A stretch of 64,000 nt of DNA from contig JADHVL010000008.1 of the NCBI GenBank assembly GCA_016784025.1, positions 62,001 through 126,000 of the forward strand, written 5' to 3'. This DNA is from Fidelibacterota bacterium (GTDB taxonomy: Bacteria; Fidelibacterota; UBA8477; JABMPR01). Position numbers and translations under genes: made by a program. Below the pieces are notes generated by a model that saw nothing but the letters and a program-made list of their open reading frames with translations, was not told the DNA's origin and searched no databases. Below, piece by piece: positions 26,046 to 35,516 of the stretch (its first letter is position 1; the number at the start of each line of letters is the position of its first letter).

Positions 26046-29045
26046 ATGATTCAAAAGTCACCATCAAGAAAGCTACAACTCGGATTGCTCCTCTTGGCGA
26101 TCTTTGCAGTAGTTTCTTGCGATCTGAGGCAAGAAGCCAAACCACCAACCTGGACCAATAGAATTGAGTTCCCACTGGTCAATGAGAGTGTTGACCTGAA
26201 AGATCTTGAAGATGAAGACAACATCAGTAGTCAGCTCTACGGTGACACTGGTGAAAGGACAATTTTCGCCTACAGTGACACCACTGAAATGGCTTCCCAG
26301 GAAGTAGGTGATCAACTAGCCTTTGGTGATATCACACAAAGCTTTGCCCAATCGGTTGATGATGTAACTGTGACTGGTTCCAGTATCAATCAGGCCAGTG
26401 CCTTCGATACTGTTGGCGTGGAACCTATCCAGGAAGATATTGTTTCTCAACTTGGAATTATTGAGTTATCTGATATACCTGCAGACACTACTGATCCATT
26501 TGCCCTAAATGAGATTGTACCCACCATAAATGGGATACCCGACGGTAACGAAGTTGTACCAGGAGGTCCTCTCGAACCAGTAAATAAGCCTTTTTCATTC
26601 ACTGATTTCTCATCTGCTGTTTTTGCTGGAGGAACATTGGACATTACTATCAACAACGATATGGTGATAGATTTGGGAGCGCCAATTAACATCCAATTGC
26701 AGGCATTCAACGAAACCGACACCACAAATATACCTAACACACTGGTTTCCTGGGGTACTTCAATTGCCACTGGTACTTCAAGTACACGTAGTCTTGATCT
26801 CAATGGCATAACACTGCCAGGTGATATCCTTGTACTCGTTACTGGAACATCCAATGGTTCGAATGGCGCTGCCATACCCATCGACGATGAAGCCCGAACC
26901 TCCAGTTTTAACATCTCAATCTCTGGATCAAACCTGGAAGTAAGCAGTGCAACAGCAAAGGTCCCCACCCAGACCATTGATAAAGATGGTGCCATTGCCC
27001 TGGCCCCATCGGAGAATAAAATTCAGACTGCTGAGATTAAAATCGGATCATTGAGGATTGCAATAGACAATCAGATGAATGTCGCATCTCAGCTTGTCAT
27101 TAATATCCCCTCTCTTGAAGATCCAAGTAGTGTTGCTTTTACGTCTACTATTCCAATACCTGCGAACCAATCAGTAAATGATATTACTGCCATAGAAGGG
27201 TATAGCCTTGTTATGGCAGTAGACCAACAAGAAGTTGAATACAACTATCAGATTGAAACAGAAGACACAGGTGATGACCTTGTGACGCTATCTGAAATCG
27301 ACCAGGTATCGGTGACCATCGCTCTCTATGGAGAGACAGTCGATGAGGATATTGTGTTCAGTGGGATAACTGGCATTATCGAACCTCAAACTATTAATGA
27401 AGCAGGTGATATTGAGGTGTCCTCAGAATCGAAGTTGCTGGTAGCCGATATTAGTTCAGGGAGTATCATCATTAATATTGAGAACCAGGTCAACAGACCC
27501 GGATTTGATGGTCTACCAACTATTGTGCTGACTATTCCAGAATTGGTGGATGACAGTTCAAATCCACTCAATGGCAGTTTAACCTTACAACCCAGCCCAA
27601 CCCCCAATACTCTGAATTTTGATCTCTCAAACTATGATCTCATCTTCAGTGACACAAGTGCCACTGGTCAAGTGCTTACATACACTACGGTGGTGACCAC
27701 ACCCACTGGTGAGCTCGGTCAATACGGTCTCGAAGATTCCATCATTGTTGACATTGATGTTTCTGATATGGAGTTCGCTGAAGTGACCGGTTATTTCTCT
27801 CAAGATGCCATTGTCACAGAAGATGAAATCGTTCTGGAAGAAGCTACAAAACTAATTGAGGCCAATTTTGAGACGGGTGATTTTGTACTCTCAATGACAA
27901 ATCAGATCGGTGTTATTGCACGCGTGAATTTCCAAATAGATGAATTCCTAAGAAAAGATAACGGCCATCCTCTAGAGATGGATTTCCGTCTTGAGAACAT
28001 CTCGACCCCTCAGGATACTCTCATTGATTTGTCAGAATATGTACTGGCTTTTGATCCCGATTCTGTCTCAATTGATGTGGAACAGGCCATACATTACACC
28101 TCTACGGTATCCCTACCCCCCGATGAACAGATGACACTAACATTTGGAGATTCTATTCTCATTGATGTAGATATCACTAATCTGGCGATGGAAAGTGTCA
28201 TGGGAATTATTGAACAAGATATTTTGGAGATTGATCCAGATACGGTATCATTTGAAATGCCTGAGATGGTTGAAGATCTCATGTTTGAACACGTCAATAT
28301 CGATATTGATTTTAATAATACTTTTGAAATTCCCATTATCCTGGAACTCTTACTCTCTGGTACCAACTTAGATGGAGAGTATGAAGAAATAATCATTGAG
28401 GACACGCTGACGCAATTGAACGATATTGTTAGCATAGATGCAGCAACTTTGTTGAACATTAATCCTGAATCGATTATTTCAAGCGGTCGGGCAATTATTA
28501 GCGATGGTGAAACCCCTGCAACTATTGCCAAGGGTCAGAGCATGAGTCCCATCATGTACATAAACGTGCCGCTTTCCTTAATTATTGAAGATCCCCCGGC
28601 ATTGGATATGGATGTCTCCAGCATGGATTCGCCCCTGCCAGAGGAGGGTACGGTAACATTGGATGAATTCACTCTATTTGCTGATGTCACCAACATGTTC
28701 GAATTCGGTGCAACAGTCGTTGTGCTGGCCAGTAATGACAGCTTGGCCTTTGATAGCCTGGCTATTGAAGCTGGCACTGCACCTGCCGCTGATACGCTGA
28801 TGACGCTGAGATTGGAGCCCCTAGAGAATGTGGATGCTGCTGATCACGAGATCACAACAATTGAAATGACCAGCGATAAACTAGAGCTTCTAGAAGAAAA
28901 ATTGTTCCTGAAGCCTGAAGTCACACTGTTGGGTCGACAAGACGAAAATGAAAATAATATCCCCTCTAGATTCTTTACAACTGATTCCCTGACCATACGA
29001 ACCTGGGGTAGCATATCGTACACGGTCAATGGGGAGGAATTATAA
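26046..29045 (+). CDS. Large repeat-containing lipoprotein, unknown function
   Basis: 999 residues. The signal peptide ends in the lipobox VVSC (Cys26 region), so it is a lipoprotein. The mature chain is acidic, Ile/Thr/Asp-rich and predicted all-beta. I see about six degenerate repeats starting near residues 186, 299, 442, 578, 716 and 858 (spacing about 115-140). Each has a pattern of an opening Gly-Ile/Phe strand, an Ile-Asp/Glu strand, then Ala-x-Ile-x-Ser/Thr-Gly and Asn-Gln/Asn-x-Met/Ile. Examples are GIIEPQTINEAGDI and GIIEQDILEIDPDT. No catalytic motif is visible. The gene shares its last base with the ATG of the DUF5723 gene, so the two proteins are made together. Likely a surface or outer-membrane-attached structural protein. 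Confidence 0.88.
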   Translation: MIQKSPSRKLQLGLLLLAIFAVVSCDLRQEAKPPTWTNRIEFPLVNESVDLKDLEDEDNISSQLYGDTGERTIFAYSDTTEMASQEVGDQLAFGDITQSFAQSVDDVTVTGSSINQASAFDTVGVEPIQEDIVSQLGIIELSDIPADTTDPFALNEIVPTINGIPDGNEVVPGGPLEPVNKPFSFTDFSSAVFAGGTLDITINNDMVIDLGAPINIQLQAFNETDTTNIPNTLVSWGTSIATGTSSTRSLDLNGITLPGDILVLVTGTSNGSNGAAIPIDDEARTSSFNISISGSNLEVSSATAKVPTQTIDKDGAIALAPSENKIQTAEIKIGSLRIAIDNQMNVASQLVINIPSLEDPSSVAFTSTIPIPANQSVNDITAIEGYSLVMAVDQQEVEYNYQIETEDTGDDLVTLSEIDQVSVTIALYGETVDEDIVFSGITGIIEPQTINEAGDIEVSSESKLLVADISSGSIIINIENQVNRPGFDGLPTIVLTIPELVDDSSNPLNGSLTLQPSPTPNTLNFDLSNYDLIFSDTSATGQVLTYTTVVTTPTGELGQYGLEDSIIVDIDVSDMEFAEVTGYFSQDAIVTEDEIVLEEATKLIEANFETGDFVLSMTNQIGVIARVNFQIDEFLRKDNGHPLEMDFRLENISTPQDTLIDLSEYVLAFDPDSVSIDVEQAIHYTSTVSLPPDEQMTLTFGDSILIDVDITNLAMESVMGIIEQDILEIDPDTVSFEMPEMVEDLMFEHVNIDIDFNNTFEIPIILELLLSGTNLDGEYEEIIIEDTLTQLNDIVSIDAATLLNINPESIISSGRAIISDGETPATIAKGQSMSPIMYINVPLSLIIEDPPALDMDVSSMDSPLPEEGTVTLDEFTLFADVTNMFEFGATVVVLASNDSLAFDSLAIEAGTAPAADTLMTLRLEPLENVDAADHEITTIEMTSDKLELLEEKLFLKPEVTLLGRQDENENNIPSRFFTTDSLTIRTWGSISYTVNGEEL

Positions 29046-31054
29046 TGAAAACGCTAATTAATATTCTCTTAGTTCTGAGCCTTTCAGGTTTTCTATTGGC
29101 TCAAACAGATAGTACCGCTACAGAAGCACCCCTTGAGGAGGCCGCTGTGGATGCAGTTGAATCTACCGCTGAAGTTGCAGATACAACTGAAACTCAAACT
29201 GAAGAAATGGTTGAAGTCGAAGCTGTAGAAATGGATAGTACCTCAATGGAGGTTACTGAACTTGACTCTATGACTGCTGATACCTCTGCTTTCGTTGCTG
29301 ACACCACTGCTTTTGTTGATGAAGATACTGTGGCTACCCCTGAACCAGAGATGGAATGGGTGCAGAATGATCCTGCTCCGGCAGCTCTGGCAGGATTGGT
29401 AAATGAAGGCAATCTGTATTTTTGGACCAACGATGTGCTGGAAGGGATGGATTTTACCTCCCTCCCCTATATCTCCATTGTGGATCCAACCATGATCGCC
29501 ATCAGCGCGAACGACTGTCTTGATATAGTATGTCACCTACTGGCCAGTGATGGTAGCGGAATTAACTATGTGGTCGTAACCAAAGATGACAGCAGCAATG
29601 TCCAGATTTACAACACAGTAACCAAAGTAGTTGCCATTGAAGCCCCACCCGATTCGATTGTGACAGCTCTGGATGCCTATCTGAAGGAAATTGCAGGATC
29701 GGAATATGTCGCTATGGCTATAGAAGATACGACTACTGCAGAACCAGTTTTCATTGTTGACAAAGAGGAGCTGGCTCGTCAAGCCGCCAAAATGAAGATG
29801 ATGAAGATTAGAAGTCGACAGTTCCGCGAGCTCGATGATATCTCCAGCAATCCTGCAAACCTTGCCCGAGAGTTCGAGAATTTTGTTAATCTCAACCTAT
29901 TACCTGACTTCAACTTCAGCATCCACAATTCACTTCTGACTCCCAGTTGGTATAGTGAATGGTGGACCACAGGTGGTGTCTGGGATGCAGCCATGAAGGC
30001 AGATTATTTATCCACAATCATGGATAAGGAATTAGCTCTAAATATTGCTCCTGATTTTCATACACTCCTGGGCTTTAGAATTGGAAGATTTGCTTTCAAC
30101 CTTTCTGGAAAATCCCACATCAAGATGGTACTACCAGGAAATACTCTCGGCCTCCCCATGCAGGATATTCTCTTTGATCAACCAGTAGAGAATGGTGGTC
30201 TTGAGATTGAAGTTATCCCCTTAGTTGGTAAAACTTCCCTTTCCTATGCCCAGCCCCTACAGACTCCCCTGGGAGAGATTAAAGTCGGTCTCGGCCTCAA
30301 TCTATATAAGGCTGTTGGTTATGTGAACGTTGCCAGTGAAAACTTTACGATCACCACGACCCACGATTCCACCGTGGTATCTGCTTCTGGAGAGGCATGG
30401 GCCACTGAGGCTGGTGCAGAGCGAGAAGATGATGAGCCAAATTTTGATGAATTTGATGCAATGGATGCTTCCTCCAGTCTCACGGCTGGCCTTGATATCG
30501 GCGCTATCATGGATCTTCAAAGCTACCTACATCAAGAAGTTGAGGTTCAGGTCTCCTTGAAAAATCTCGGAGCCAAATACAAATGGTCAGGGGTTACACA
30601 TTCAGCCTGGACCATGGATATGGTCCTACCTGCGCTTTCCAGTGGTGAATTAGACACCCTGGATATTGAGCAATATCAAACTACGACTGATACAACCTTG
30701 TCCACGAATGCCGAAATCACCATAGATGTACCTACAGTATTCAGCTTGAATGCTATCTATCAGCCAATTCCTCAGGTCATGGTGGGAATTGGAATTGAGA
30801 AAGCGTTTACAGAAGAGGTACACCTGGGCTACAGTCCTGATCTTGAGCTGAATTATCACCTCAACTTATATGCCACACCCTGGTTAGATTTTAGCTACTA
30901 CAAGCAGAATCAGTTTGGTGATCCTGTGCATACCTTTGGAAGTGGCTTGCATTCAGGATTCCTGGAAGCTGGATTTACAATTTCCTTTATCAATGGACTT
31001 AATGCTAACGCCAAGGGAATCGGGTTTGGTTTGAGCAGCAGTATACATTTTTAG
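29045..31054 (+). CDS. DUF5723-family outer-membrane protein with acidic N-terminal region
   Basis: 669 residues. Signal peptide (about 1-20, ending LLAQ), then a low-complexity Glu/Thr/Asp/Val region to about residue 115, then a small folded region (about 115-230). From about 260 (DDISSNPANLAREF) to the C-terminus runs a barrel-like sequence that I recognise as DUF5723-like, ending ISFINGLNANAKGIGFGLSS. The family is found in Bacteroidota and relatives and is thought to be outer-membrane. The ATG overlaps the preceding stop by one base (TAATG) and is served by GGGGAGGA. It probably anchors or exports the large lipoprotein, which is an inference from coupling only. Confidence 0.85.
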   Translation: MKTLINILLVLSLSGFLLAQTDSTATEAPLEEAAVDAVESTAEVADTTETQTEEMVEVEAVEMDSTSMEVTELDSMTADTSAFVADTTAFVDEDTVATPEPEMEWVQNDPAPAALAGLVNEGNLYFWTNDVLEGMDFTSLPYISIVDPTMIAISANDCLDIVCHLLASDGSGINYVVVTKDDSSNVQIYNTVTKVVAIEAPPDSIVTALDAYLKEIAGSEYVAMAIEDTTTAEPVFIVDKEELARQAAKMKMMKIRSRQFRELDDISSNPANLAREFENFVNLNLLPDFNFSIHNSLLTPSWYSEWWTTGGVWDAAMKADYLSTIMDKELALNIAPDFHTLLGFRIGRFAFNLSGKSHIKMVLPGNTLGLPMQDILFDQPVENGGLEIEVIPLVGKTSLSYAQPLQTPLGEIKVGLGLNLYKAVGYVNVASENFTITTTHDSTVVSASGEAWATEAGAEREDDEPNFDEFDAMDASSSLTAGLDIGAIMDLQSYLHQEVEVQVSLKNLGAKYKWSGVTHSAWTMDMVLPALSSGELDTLDIEQYQTTTDTTLSTNAEITIDVPTVFSLNAIYQPIPQVMVGIGIEKAFTEEVHLGYSPDLELNYHLNLYATPWLDFSYYKQNQFGDPVHTFGSGLHSGFLEAGFTISFINGLNANAKGIGFGLSSSIHF

Positions 31055-31077
31055 TCTGTTCAATTGCTTTTTTAAAA

Positions 31078-31116
31078 AAAAGGGGCTGTCTCAGAAAATG
31101 AGATAGCCTCTTTTAA
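31078..31116 (+). terminator. Rho-independent-type terminator after the DUF5723 gene
   Basis: AAAGGGGCTGTCTCA pairs with TGAGATAGCCTCTTT around a 5-nt GAAAA loop and is followed by further T residues, 24 bp after the stop codon. It is one of several related GAGGCTGT hairpins in this window. Confidence 0.75.
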
Positions 31117-31126
31117 TTTTAGGCGC

Positions 31127-31141
31127 GGATTCACACAGATT
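31127..31141. repeat. CACAGATT-type intergenic repeat word
   Basis: GGATTCACACAGATT lies just after the terminator. A closely related word occurs in inverted orientation at 42804-42822, next to another copy of the same terminator family. The remaining 200 bp up to 31340 show no gene or RNA I can identify. Confidence 0.4.
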
Positions 31142-31340
31142 TATGGAACTGTTCTCGAAGAGTAGAGTGATAGCTGGGGGACCCACCTTCTGGATAGCTA
31201 TTTAGAACGTTATCCATGTCCATCTGATCAAGGGCTGAGCTAACCAGGTGAAACAGGCGGTTGTAGCGAGTAGGCGTCTTCATATACAAACGATTATATT
31301 AGCAGCCATATATAAGCGGTTACCTTATACCCATATAACA

Positions 31341-31378
31341 AAAAAGAGGCCGGCCCCCTTGGGACAGCCTCTTTTTTA
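31341..31378. terminator. Bidirectional terminator between convergent genes
   Basis: AAAAAAGAGGC and GCCTCTTTTTT form a perfect 11-bp stem around an inner CCCCC/GGG pairing. The A-run and T-run on both sides make it functional for either strand. It is 22 bp beyond the 3' end of the minus-strand lipoprotein gene ending at 31400. Confidence 0.8.
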
Positions 31379-31399
31379 CCTGTCAGGTATTCTTAAAGA

Positions 31400-32383
31400 C
31401 TATGGTCGAACATGTTCTCGAGTCGTATAAATGAATCCCAGTGTCGCTGAGGAGTAATCTTCATAGTCGTGATCAAATAAGGTACGGTAGTCAATGACTT
31501 CCACAAAACCTTTAAAATGTCTACGATGGAGTCTGTTAGGAAAGATACGCTGGGTATAAACCTTATCACCAGAATCCAAGGTTTCAGTATAGTGAAAATG
31601 AAATCGTGATCTTGAGTCAGGATGGCTTAATCGAGGATGATATCCAAGTCGACCCGTAACCTTCTCTCCTTCACCTTCAACATCATTGCTCACCACAACA
31701 TTCATGTGATTAGCACCCATTTGAGAAAGGAGAAGTGGATTTCTACGGCTATAAAAAACATTGCCAAAATCGGTCAAAACCAACGTAGAATCTTCTGCAA
31801 CCCATTCTAGAGCTTCAATTTCCAGGGTTTCTCCGGAATGACCACTGAGTAAGGTCATCGCAACTGGCTTCCAATGCGCTTCGCCAGCATTATCCATGCG
31901 TTTTCTAAAGGCGACACGACGAGTGGCTGACATATCAATCGGCTTCTCACTGAATCGAATGGAATCGCCTCTCTCCCAGGTATCTAAGCTGGTCCATACT
32001 CTGGCAAATTGTTTCACATAGAATGTCCCTGTGATCTGATGGTTGATCAATGCCAGGGCAGAGCTATCATCTTCAACTTCAACCGTAATCACTCGTTCCA
32101 CGTCCATTCCTCTGCGTGCGAATTTCCAGACATAGTTAGAATCTCTAACAGATATGCTTGATAACACTGCGGATTGATCCGATTCGAGAGCCTTTCCCAG
32201 TGAGTAATCCTCATCTTCGATATCACCCAGGCCTTCGATCCCGTAAGTGCTATCATCTGCAGCAATCACTTTTAAAATTGCGGATTCAATATTGGTAACT
32301 TCATTATTGCTTTCAGATACTCCACAGGATGAAATGACTCCCAGGAAGACCAAACTCATTGAGATGATTGAATACTTTTTCAC
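31400..32383 (-). CDS. Lipoprotein of the ECF sigma locus, unknown function
   Basis: About 327 residues. A signal peptide ends in the lipobox VISSC, and the mature part is mainly beta, with alternating hydrophobic/polar strands. The C-terminal half is rich in His, Arg and Tyr (FPNRLHRRHFKGFVEVIDY). I chose the GTG at 32383 because GGAGG lies 6 nt upstream; an ATG 18 bp further out overlaps that site. No family recognised. It is the last gene of a run starting with an ECF sigma factor and may be part of, or a target of, an envelope-stress response. Confidence 0.78.
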   Translation of the reverse strand: MKKYSIISMSLVFLGVISSCGVSESNNEVTNIESAILKVIAADDSTYGIEGLGDIEDEDYSLGKALESDQSAVLSSISVRDSNYVWKFARRGMDVERVITVEVEDDSSALALINHQITGTFYVKQFARVWTSLDTWERGDSIRFSEKPIDMSATRRVAFRKRMDNAGEAHWKPVAMTLLSGHSGETLEIEALEWVAEDSTLVLTDFGNVFYSRRNPLLLSQMGANHMNVVVSNDVEGEGEKVTGRLGYHPRLSHPDSRSRFHFHYTETLDSGDKVYTQRIFPNRLHRRHFKGFVEVIDYRTLFDHDYEDYSSATLGFIYTTREHVRP

Positions 32384-32404
32384 GCTATACCTCCAATTCA
32401 ATTA

Positions 32405-32896
32405 TTATTGGCGTTTTTCAGTACGCTTGCCAGGATTTTTCATACCTCGGCGTTCATTTTTCATATACTCTCGCAAATCACTTCTAAATCGGGTTTCAAA
32501 ACCAAGATAAATAAGCTGTTGTTCGGGTGTTAAATGTTTTGAAAGGGATTGAACAAAATCACTTTTTATTTTATGTGCTTCACTCTGTTTCTCAGAATAT
32601 CTCTTGATGAATTTGTCAACCTGTTTCTGAGACACATCGCCCTTTTCCTTGAGTGCGTGTGCATCCTTAGCCAGCACCCTGATTTCACCCTGGATTTCCT
32701 TGAGTTTACGTTCATGAATTTGAATCAGAGGAAGAAAAGAAACAACCTGATCCTCAGTTAATTCTAAAACCTCAGTCAATTTCCAGATTCGAATGGCGTC
32801 CATATTTTGCTTATTCATTCGGCCTTCCATTGGCGGCGGTTGCCCCAGTGAGGTCCCTATCAGGATAATTGTTAATAGTAGAAGTTTTGTTCGCAT
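32405..32896 (-). CDS. Periplasmic LTxxQ-type (Spy/CpxP-like) protein
   Basis: 163 residues. A signal peptide (about 1-18, ending SLGQ) is followed by an all-helical, highly charged mature protein. It has two LTxxQ-like motifs, LELTEDQ (about 45) and HLTPEQQ (about 128), which define the Spy/CpxP/ZraP group of periplasmic chaperones and stress sensors. The Arg/Lys-rich tail is typical too. AGGGAGG precedes the ATG. It lies 1 bp downstream of the putative anti-sigma factor gene, so it may sense envelope stress for the sigma system, as CpxP and CnrX-like proteins do elsewhere. Confidence 0.82.
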   Translation of the reverse strand: MRTKLLLLTIILIGTSLGQPPPMEGRMNKQNMDAIRIWKLTEVLELTEDQVVSFLPLIQIHERKLKEIQGEIRVLAKDAHALKEKGDVSQKQVDKFIKRYSEKQSEAHKIKSDFVQSLSKHLTPEQQLIYLGFETRFRSDLREYMKNERRGMKNPGKRTEKRQ

Positions 32897-32897
32897 G

Positions 32898-33317
32898 TTA
32901 CGCCTCCCTTAGATAGCCCATGAGGGCTTCAAGATCACTTTCATCCAGTAGTGCTTCAGTATCATCTGAATATGTGAAATAATTATCATCAATTAAATAA
33001 TCCACTGTCTGATCATAGAATACACCTGCTTCAGTTTCTTCTATATCCAGATCCTGGCTTTCGGTCCAGGAATACTCCCAGCCTGCAATGAACAATTCAC
33101 CCCCTGGTAAGATTGGACTCTCACCGTTCCCAGAAAATAGCATAACCCCCATTGCGACCAAAAGGATAGCAATGGGACTGGAATACAATGCTTTACGTTG
33201 AGTGGCTCTTTTCTTGATGCGAGAATGGGTTCCCATAATGATATCATCTATATCAAATTGGGTTCCCTCTTCTTCGCTTGAAAGTTCATCTCTGATGAAT
33301 TTCTCTGTTTTATCCAT
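32898..33317 (-). CDS. Probable membrane-bound anti-sigma factor
   Basis: 139 residues. The cytoplasmic N-terminus of about 48 residues is acidic then basic (SRIKKRATQRK), followed by a single membrane segment (about 48-64) and a short periplasmic acidic domain. The gene overlaps the end of the ECF sigma gene by 8 bp. Position, size and topology fit an anti-sigma factor, but there is no recognisable zinc-binding HxxxCxxC motif, so this is inference from context. Confidence 0.65.
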   Translation of the reverse strand: MDKTEKFIRDELSSEEEGTQFDIDDIIMGTHSRIKKRATQRKALYSSPIAILLVAMGVMLFSGNGESPILPGGELFIAGWEYSWTESQDLDIEETEAGVFYDQTVDYLIDDNYFTYSDDTEALLDESDLEALMGYLREA

Positions 33318-33864
33318 CTTGGCCCACCTGCTTTTTTATATATGATTCAATTCTTTTTTTACCTTCATGAAAATGCACCTTCGCTGCGTTTTCAGAACAT
33401 CCCACTGCCTCTGAGATCTGTGAAAAAGGCAGATCCTGATATATACGTGCTACCACTACTGCGTGTTGTCTTGGAGTTAAATAAGCCAGGCTACTCTCCA
33501 GAAGATCAGCGTTAAATTTATACTCTGTTTCACGAGCTGGATCGGATCCGGATATGAGCGCCTTCACCTCATCCAGAACGGACAAGCCCCACCGTTTTCT
33601 CTTCTTCAAATGCGTATATGAGAGATTGATGGCAATTCTGAATATCCAGGTTTTCACACTTGAATTTCCTTTGAATTGATGACTCTTTTCCCATACCCGT
33701 GTAAAGGTATCCTGCAAGATATCCTGTGCATCTTCAGTATTGGAAACCATACGCAAGATAAAGTTGAACATTTCAGGTGAATATTCACGCATAAGCTCAT
33801 CAAAAGCCCTGGAGTCACGGCTTTGAACCTTTTCAAATAGCACAATATCAGGAGTCTTAATCAT
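33310..33864 (-). CDS. ECF-subfamily RNA polymerase sigma factor
   Basis: 184 residues. Region 2 covers about 10-85, with DAQDILQDTFTRVWEK and SSVKTWIFRIAIN, the classic -10 recognition block. Region 4 covers about 125-178, with LTPRQHAVVVARIYQDLPF and ISEAVGCSENAAKVHFHEGK (helix-turn-helix for the -35). Region 3 is absent, as in ECF factors. It directs transcription of an alternative regulon. Gene order sigma, anti-sigma-like, LTxxQ protein, lipoprotein suggests an envelope-stress module that is normally held inactive at the membrane. Confidence 0.93.
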   Translation of the reverse strand: MIKTPDIVLFEKVQSRDSRAFDELMREYSPEMFNFILRMVSNTEDAQDILQDTFTRVWEKSHQFKGNSSVKTWIFRIAINLSYTHLKKRKRWGLSVLDEVKALISGSDPARETEYKFNADLLESSLAYLTPRQHAVVVARIYQDLPFSQISEAVGCSENAAKVHFHEGKKRIESYIKKQVGQDG

Positions 33865-33917
33865 CGCTGGGGGTTTAGATACATGTGAGTAGCAAAAGGT
33901 TAAGAAGGCAGAAACGG

Positions 33918-35516
33918 TTAGTTATCAAAGGTCCAGACAATTGACAGATAGCGAAAACGAGAATTGGGAATCTGGTTGGCCATAATTGAATATTCAGAGT
34001 TCCAGGAAGGGGATCCATATTGCGACCATAGGTCGTCCTGGAGAAAATTTTGGTCAGTGAAACTGACGATGACAGTACTTACCTGTCCTGATATGGTGTA
34101 ATTCAGAAGATGAAGCAATTCCTCCCCTGGATAGCCTGAATATGAGGTCTGAAAATTTTCTGAGTCCAGCGTTCCAGGATTTGTATCAAACCAATGTTTC
34201 CCCCAGACTTTCAATTCCCCATGAAGGGCTGCCTTAAACAGACTGAGCTCCTGATTCACTTCCCAATTGATATATTGTTTTGAGAATACCCAATCATGAG
34301 TCATTTCCATGATGGCTCCTCCGAACATAGCTGACATTTGCCAGGGGAACCTGATTCGTCCTTCACCAGAATAACCGGAGATACCATACCCCCCATCATC
34401 ACCGATCCAGGAACTCACCGAGAGGTCGACATGGCGAAAGTTAAGCCCGGCAGTCAGGTCTTGAATATTGCCAACAGACAATTTTGAATCCCAAATATTT
34501 TCCTCAATGAGTTGATGAGTTTGATACTTAAGAAGCAATGGACCTATCCCGTATTGAGCATCGATTATTGGAGAAAAATGTGATTTCCCGATGATTCTCA
34601 AGCCCATTTCCAGTGAATAATGATCACCAGACCAGTGTGGCAAGGTGAACTCTGAAAATTGGTAAGCACGTTTATTTCCACCGTATTGTTTGGAAATGTA
34701 ACCCATCTTCATTGCAATAGATTTCAGACCTAGGAGATCGAATCGATGGCTCAGATATGCCATTTGGGATAGCGTTTTCCTCTCCCCTCCAGACCATTTC
34801 CAAACTCCTCCCTGCACCCATGCAAACAGCTCGGTTCCTTGTGAATTGGAGTCGAGATTATTCCATTCAAAGCTTCCATCCCACCGATTTGTGTGTATCT
34901 GGGGATCATCATTGTAATACCATTCAAACAGGCTATCCTGAGCTAGCATATATAACGGATTCACTTTTTGATCATACCCAGCTTCTATCTTAAAATACTG
35001 ACCAAGTTTGGTGGTATTAGCTTGAAACCGATGTCTTTGTTCGTCATACACTGTAGCATCCAATACACGAGGGTGTGATCTCAGTTTTGAGGTCCAACCA
35101 TATCTAGTTTCAGTGTCCAGACTATTGTGATACCAGAGTGTAAAATCTTTAAATACACCATCCCCTTGTCTGTAGTTTACCAGGGTTGATGGAGCTAATG
35201 TATCTGCTGGTGTTGTAAGTGATGGATGCAGTTGCTGCCAGAGGCTGGCACCAGGGTCATGGGGTATCCACCCCTGACGATCAGTATTGAAAGGTTCTCC
35301 AGTAAGCGGAGATATGGCCGTCAAATCTCGCCAATCGTTCACCACAATGCCTTTCATACCAAAAGGACGATAGAATTGAAGATGTCCCCAGGTTCCGCTT
35401 ACGTCACCAAAATCGGGATAATTATTGCCAACCACGGCAAATTGATCCAATTGTGCAAAGGAGTTCAATGGAAAGTATAAAAGGGTCAGAATCGTTAGAA
35501 CTGTTCTAACTCGCAT
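33918..35516 (-). CDS. Probable outer-membrane beta-barrel protein, unknown function
   Basis: 532 residues. Signal peptide ending SFAQ (about residue 22). The mature protein is rich in aromatic residues (many Trp and Tyr) in alternating strands and ends in SIVWTFDN, consistent with a barrel of perhaps 20 or more strands. No TonB box or plug domain is evident. It lies 10 bp into the end of the ECF-transporter S gene (overlap) and upstream of the sigma factor gene on the same strand. A passive channel or adhesin is possible; no family recognised. Confidence 0.78.
   Translation of the reverse strand: MRVRTVLTILTLLYFPLNSFAQLDQFAVVGNNYPDFGDVSGTWGHLQFYRPFGMKGIVVNDWRDLTAISPLTGEPFNTDRQGWIPHDPGASLWQQLHPSLTTPADTLAPSTLVNYRQGDGVFKDFTLWYHNSLDTETRYGWTSKLRSHPRVLDATVYDEQRHRFQANTTKLGQYFKIEAGYDQKVNPLYMLAQDSLFEWYYNDDPQIHTNRWDGSFEWNNLDSNSQGTELFAWVQGGVWKWSGGERKTLSQMAYLSHRFDLLGLKSIAMKMGYISKQYGGNKRAYQFSEFTLPHWSGDHYSLEMGLRIIGKSHFSPIIDAQYGIGPLLLKYQTHQLIEENIWDSKLSVGNIQDLTAGLNFRHVDLSVSSWIGDDGGYGISGYSGEGRIRFPWQMSAMFGGAIMEMTHDWVFSKQYINWEVNQELSLFKAALHGELKVWGKHWFDTNPGTLDSENFQTSYSGYPGEELLHLLNYTISGQVSTVIVSFTDQNFLQDDLWSQYGSPSWNSEYSIMANQIPNSRFRYLSIVWTFDN

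Noticed and set aside
26447..26995. 182-codon open frame on the minus strand, antisense to the repeat lipoprotein
   Set aside because: Fully inside a strongly supported gene, with low-complexity Ser/Val/Ile composition caused by the sense-strand repeats and no ribosome-binding site.
31248..31430. 60-codon plus-strand frame in the gap after the DUF5723 gene
   Set aside because: It runs through the bidirectional terminator into the 3' end of the convergent lipoprotein gene, and the peptide has no protein-like pattern.
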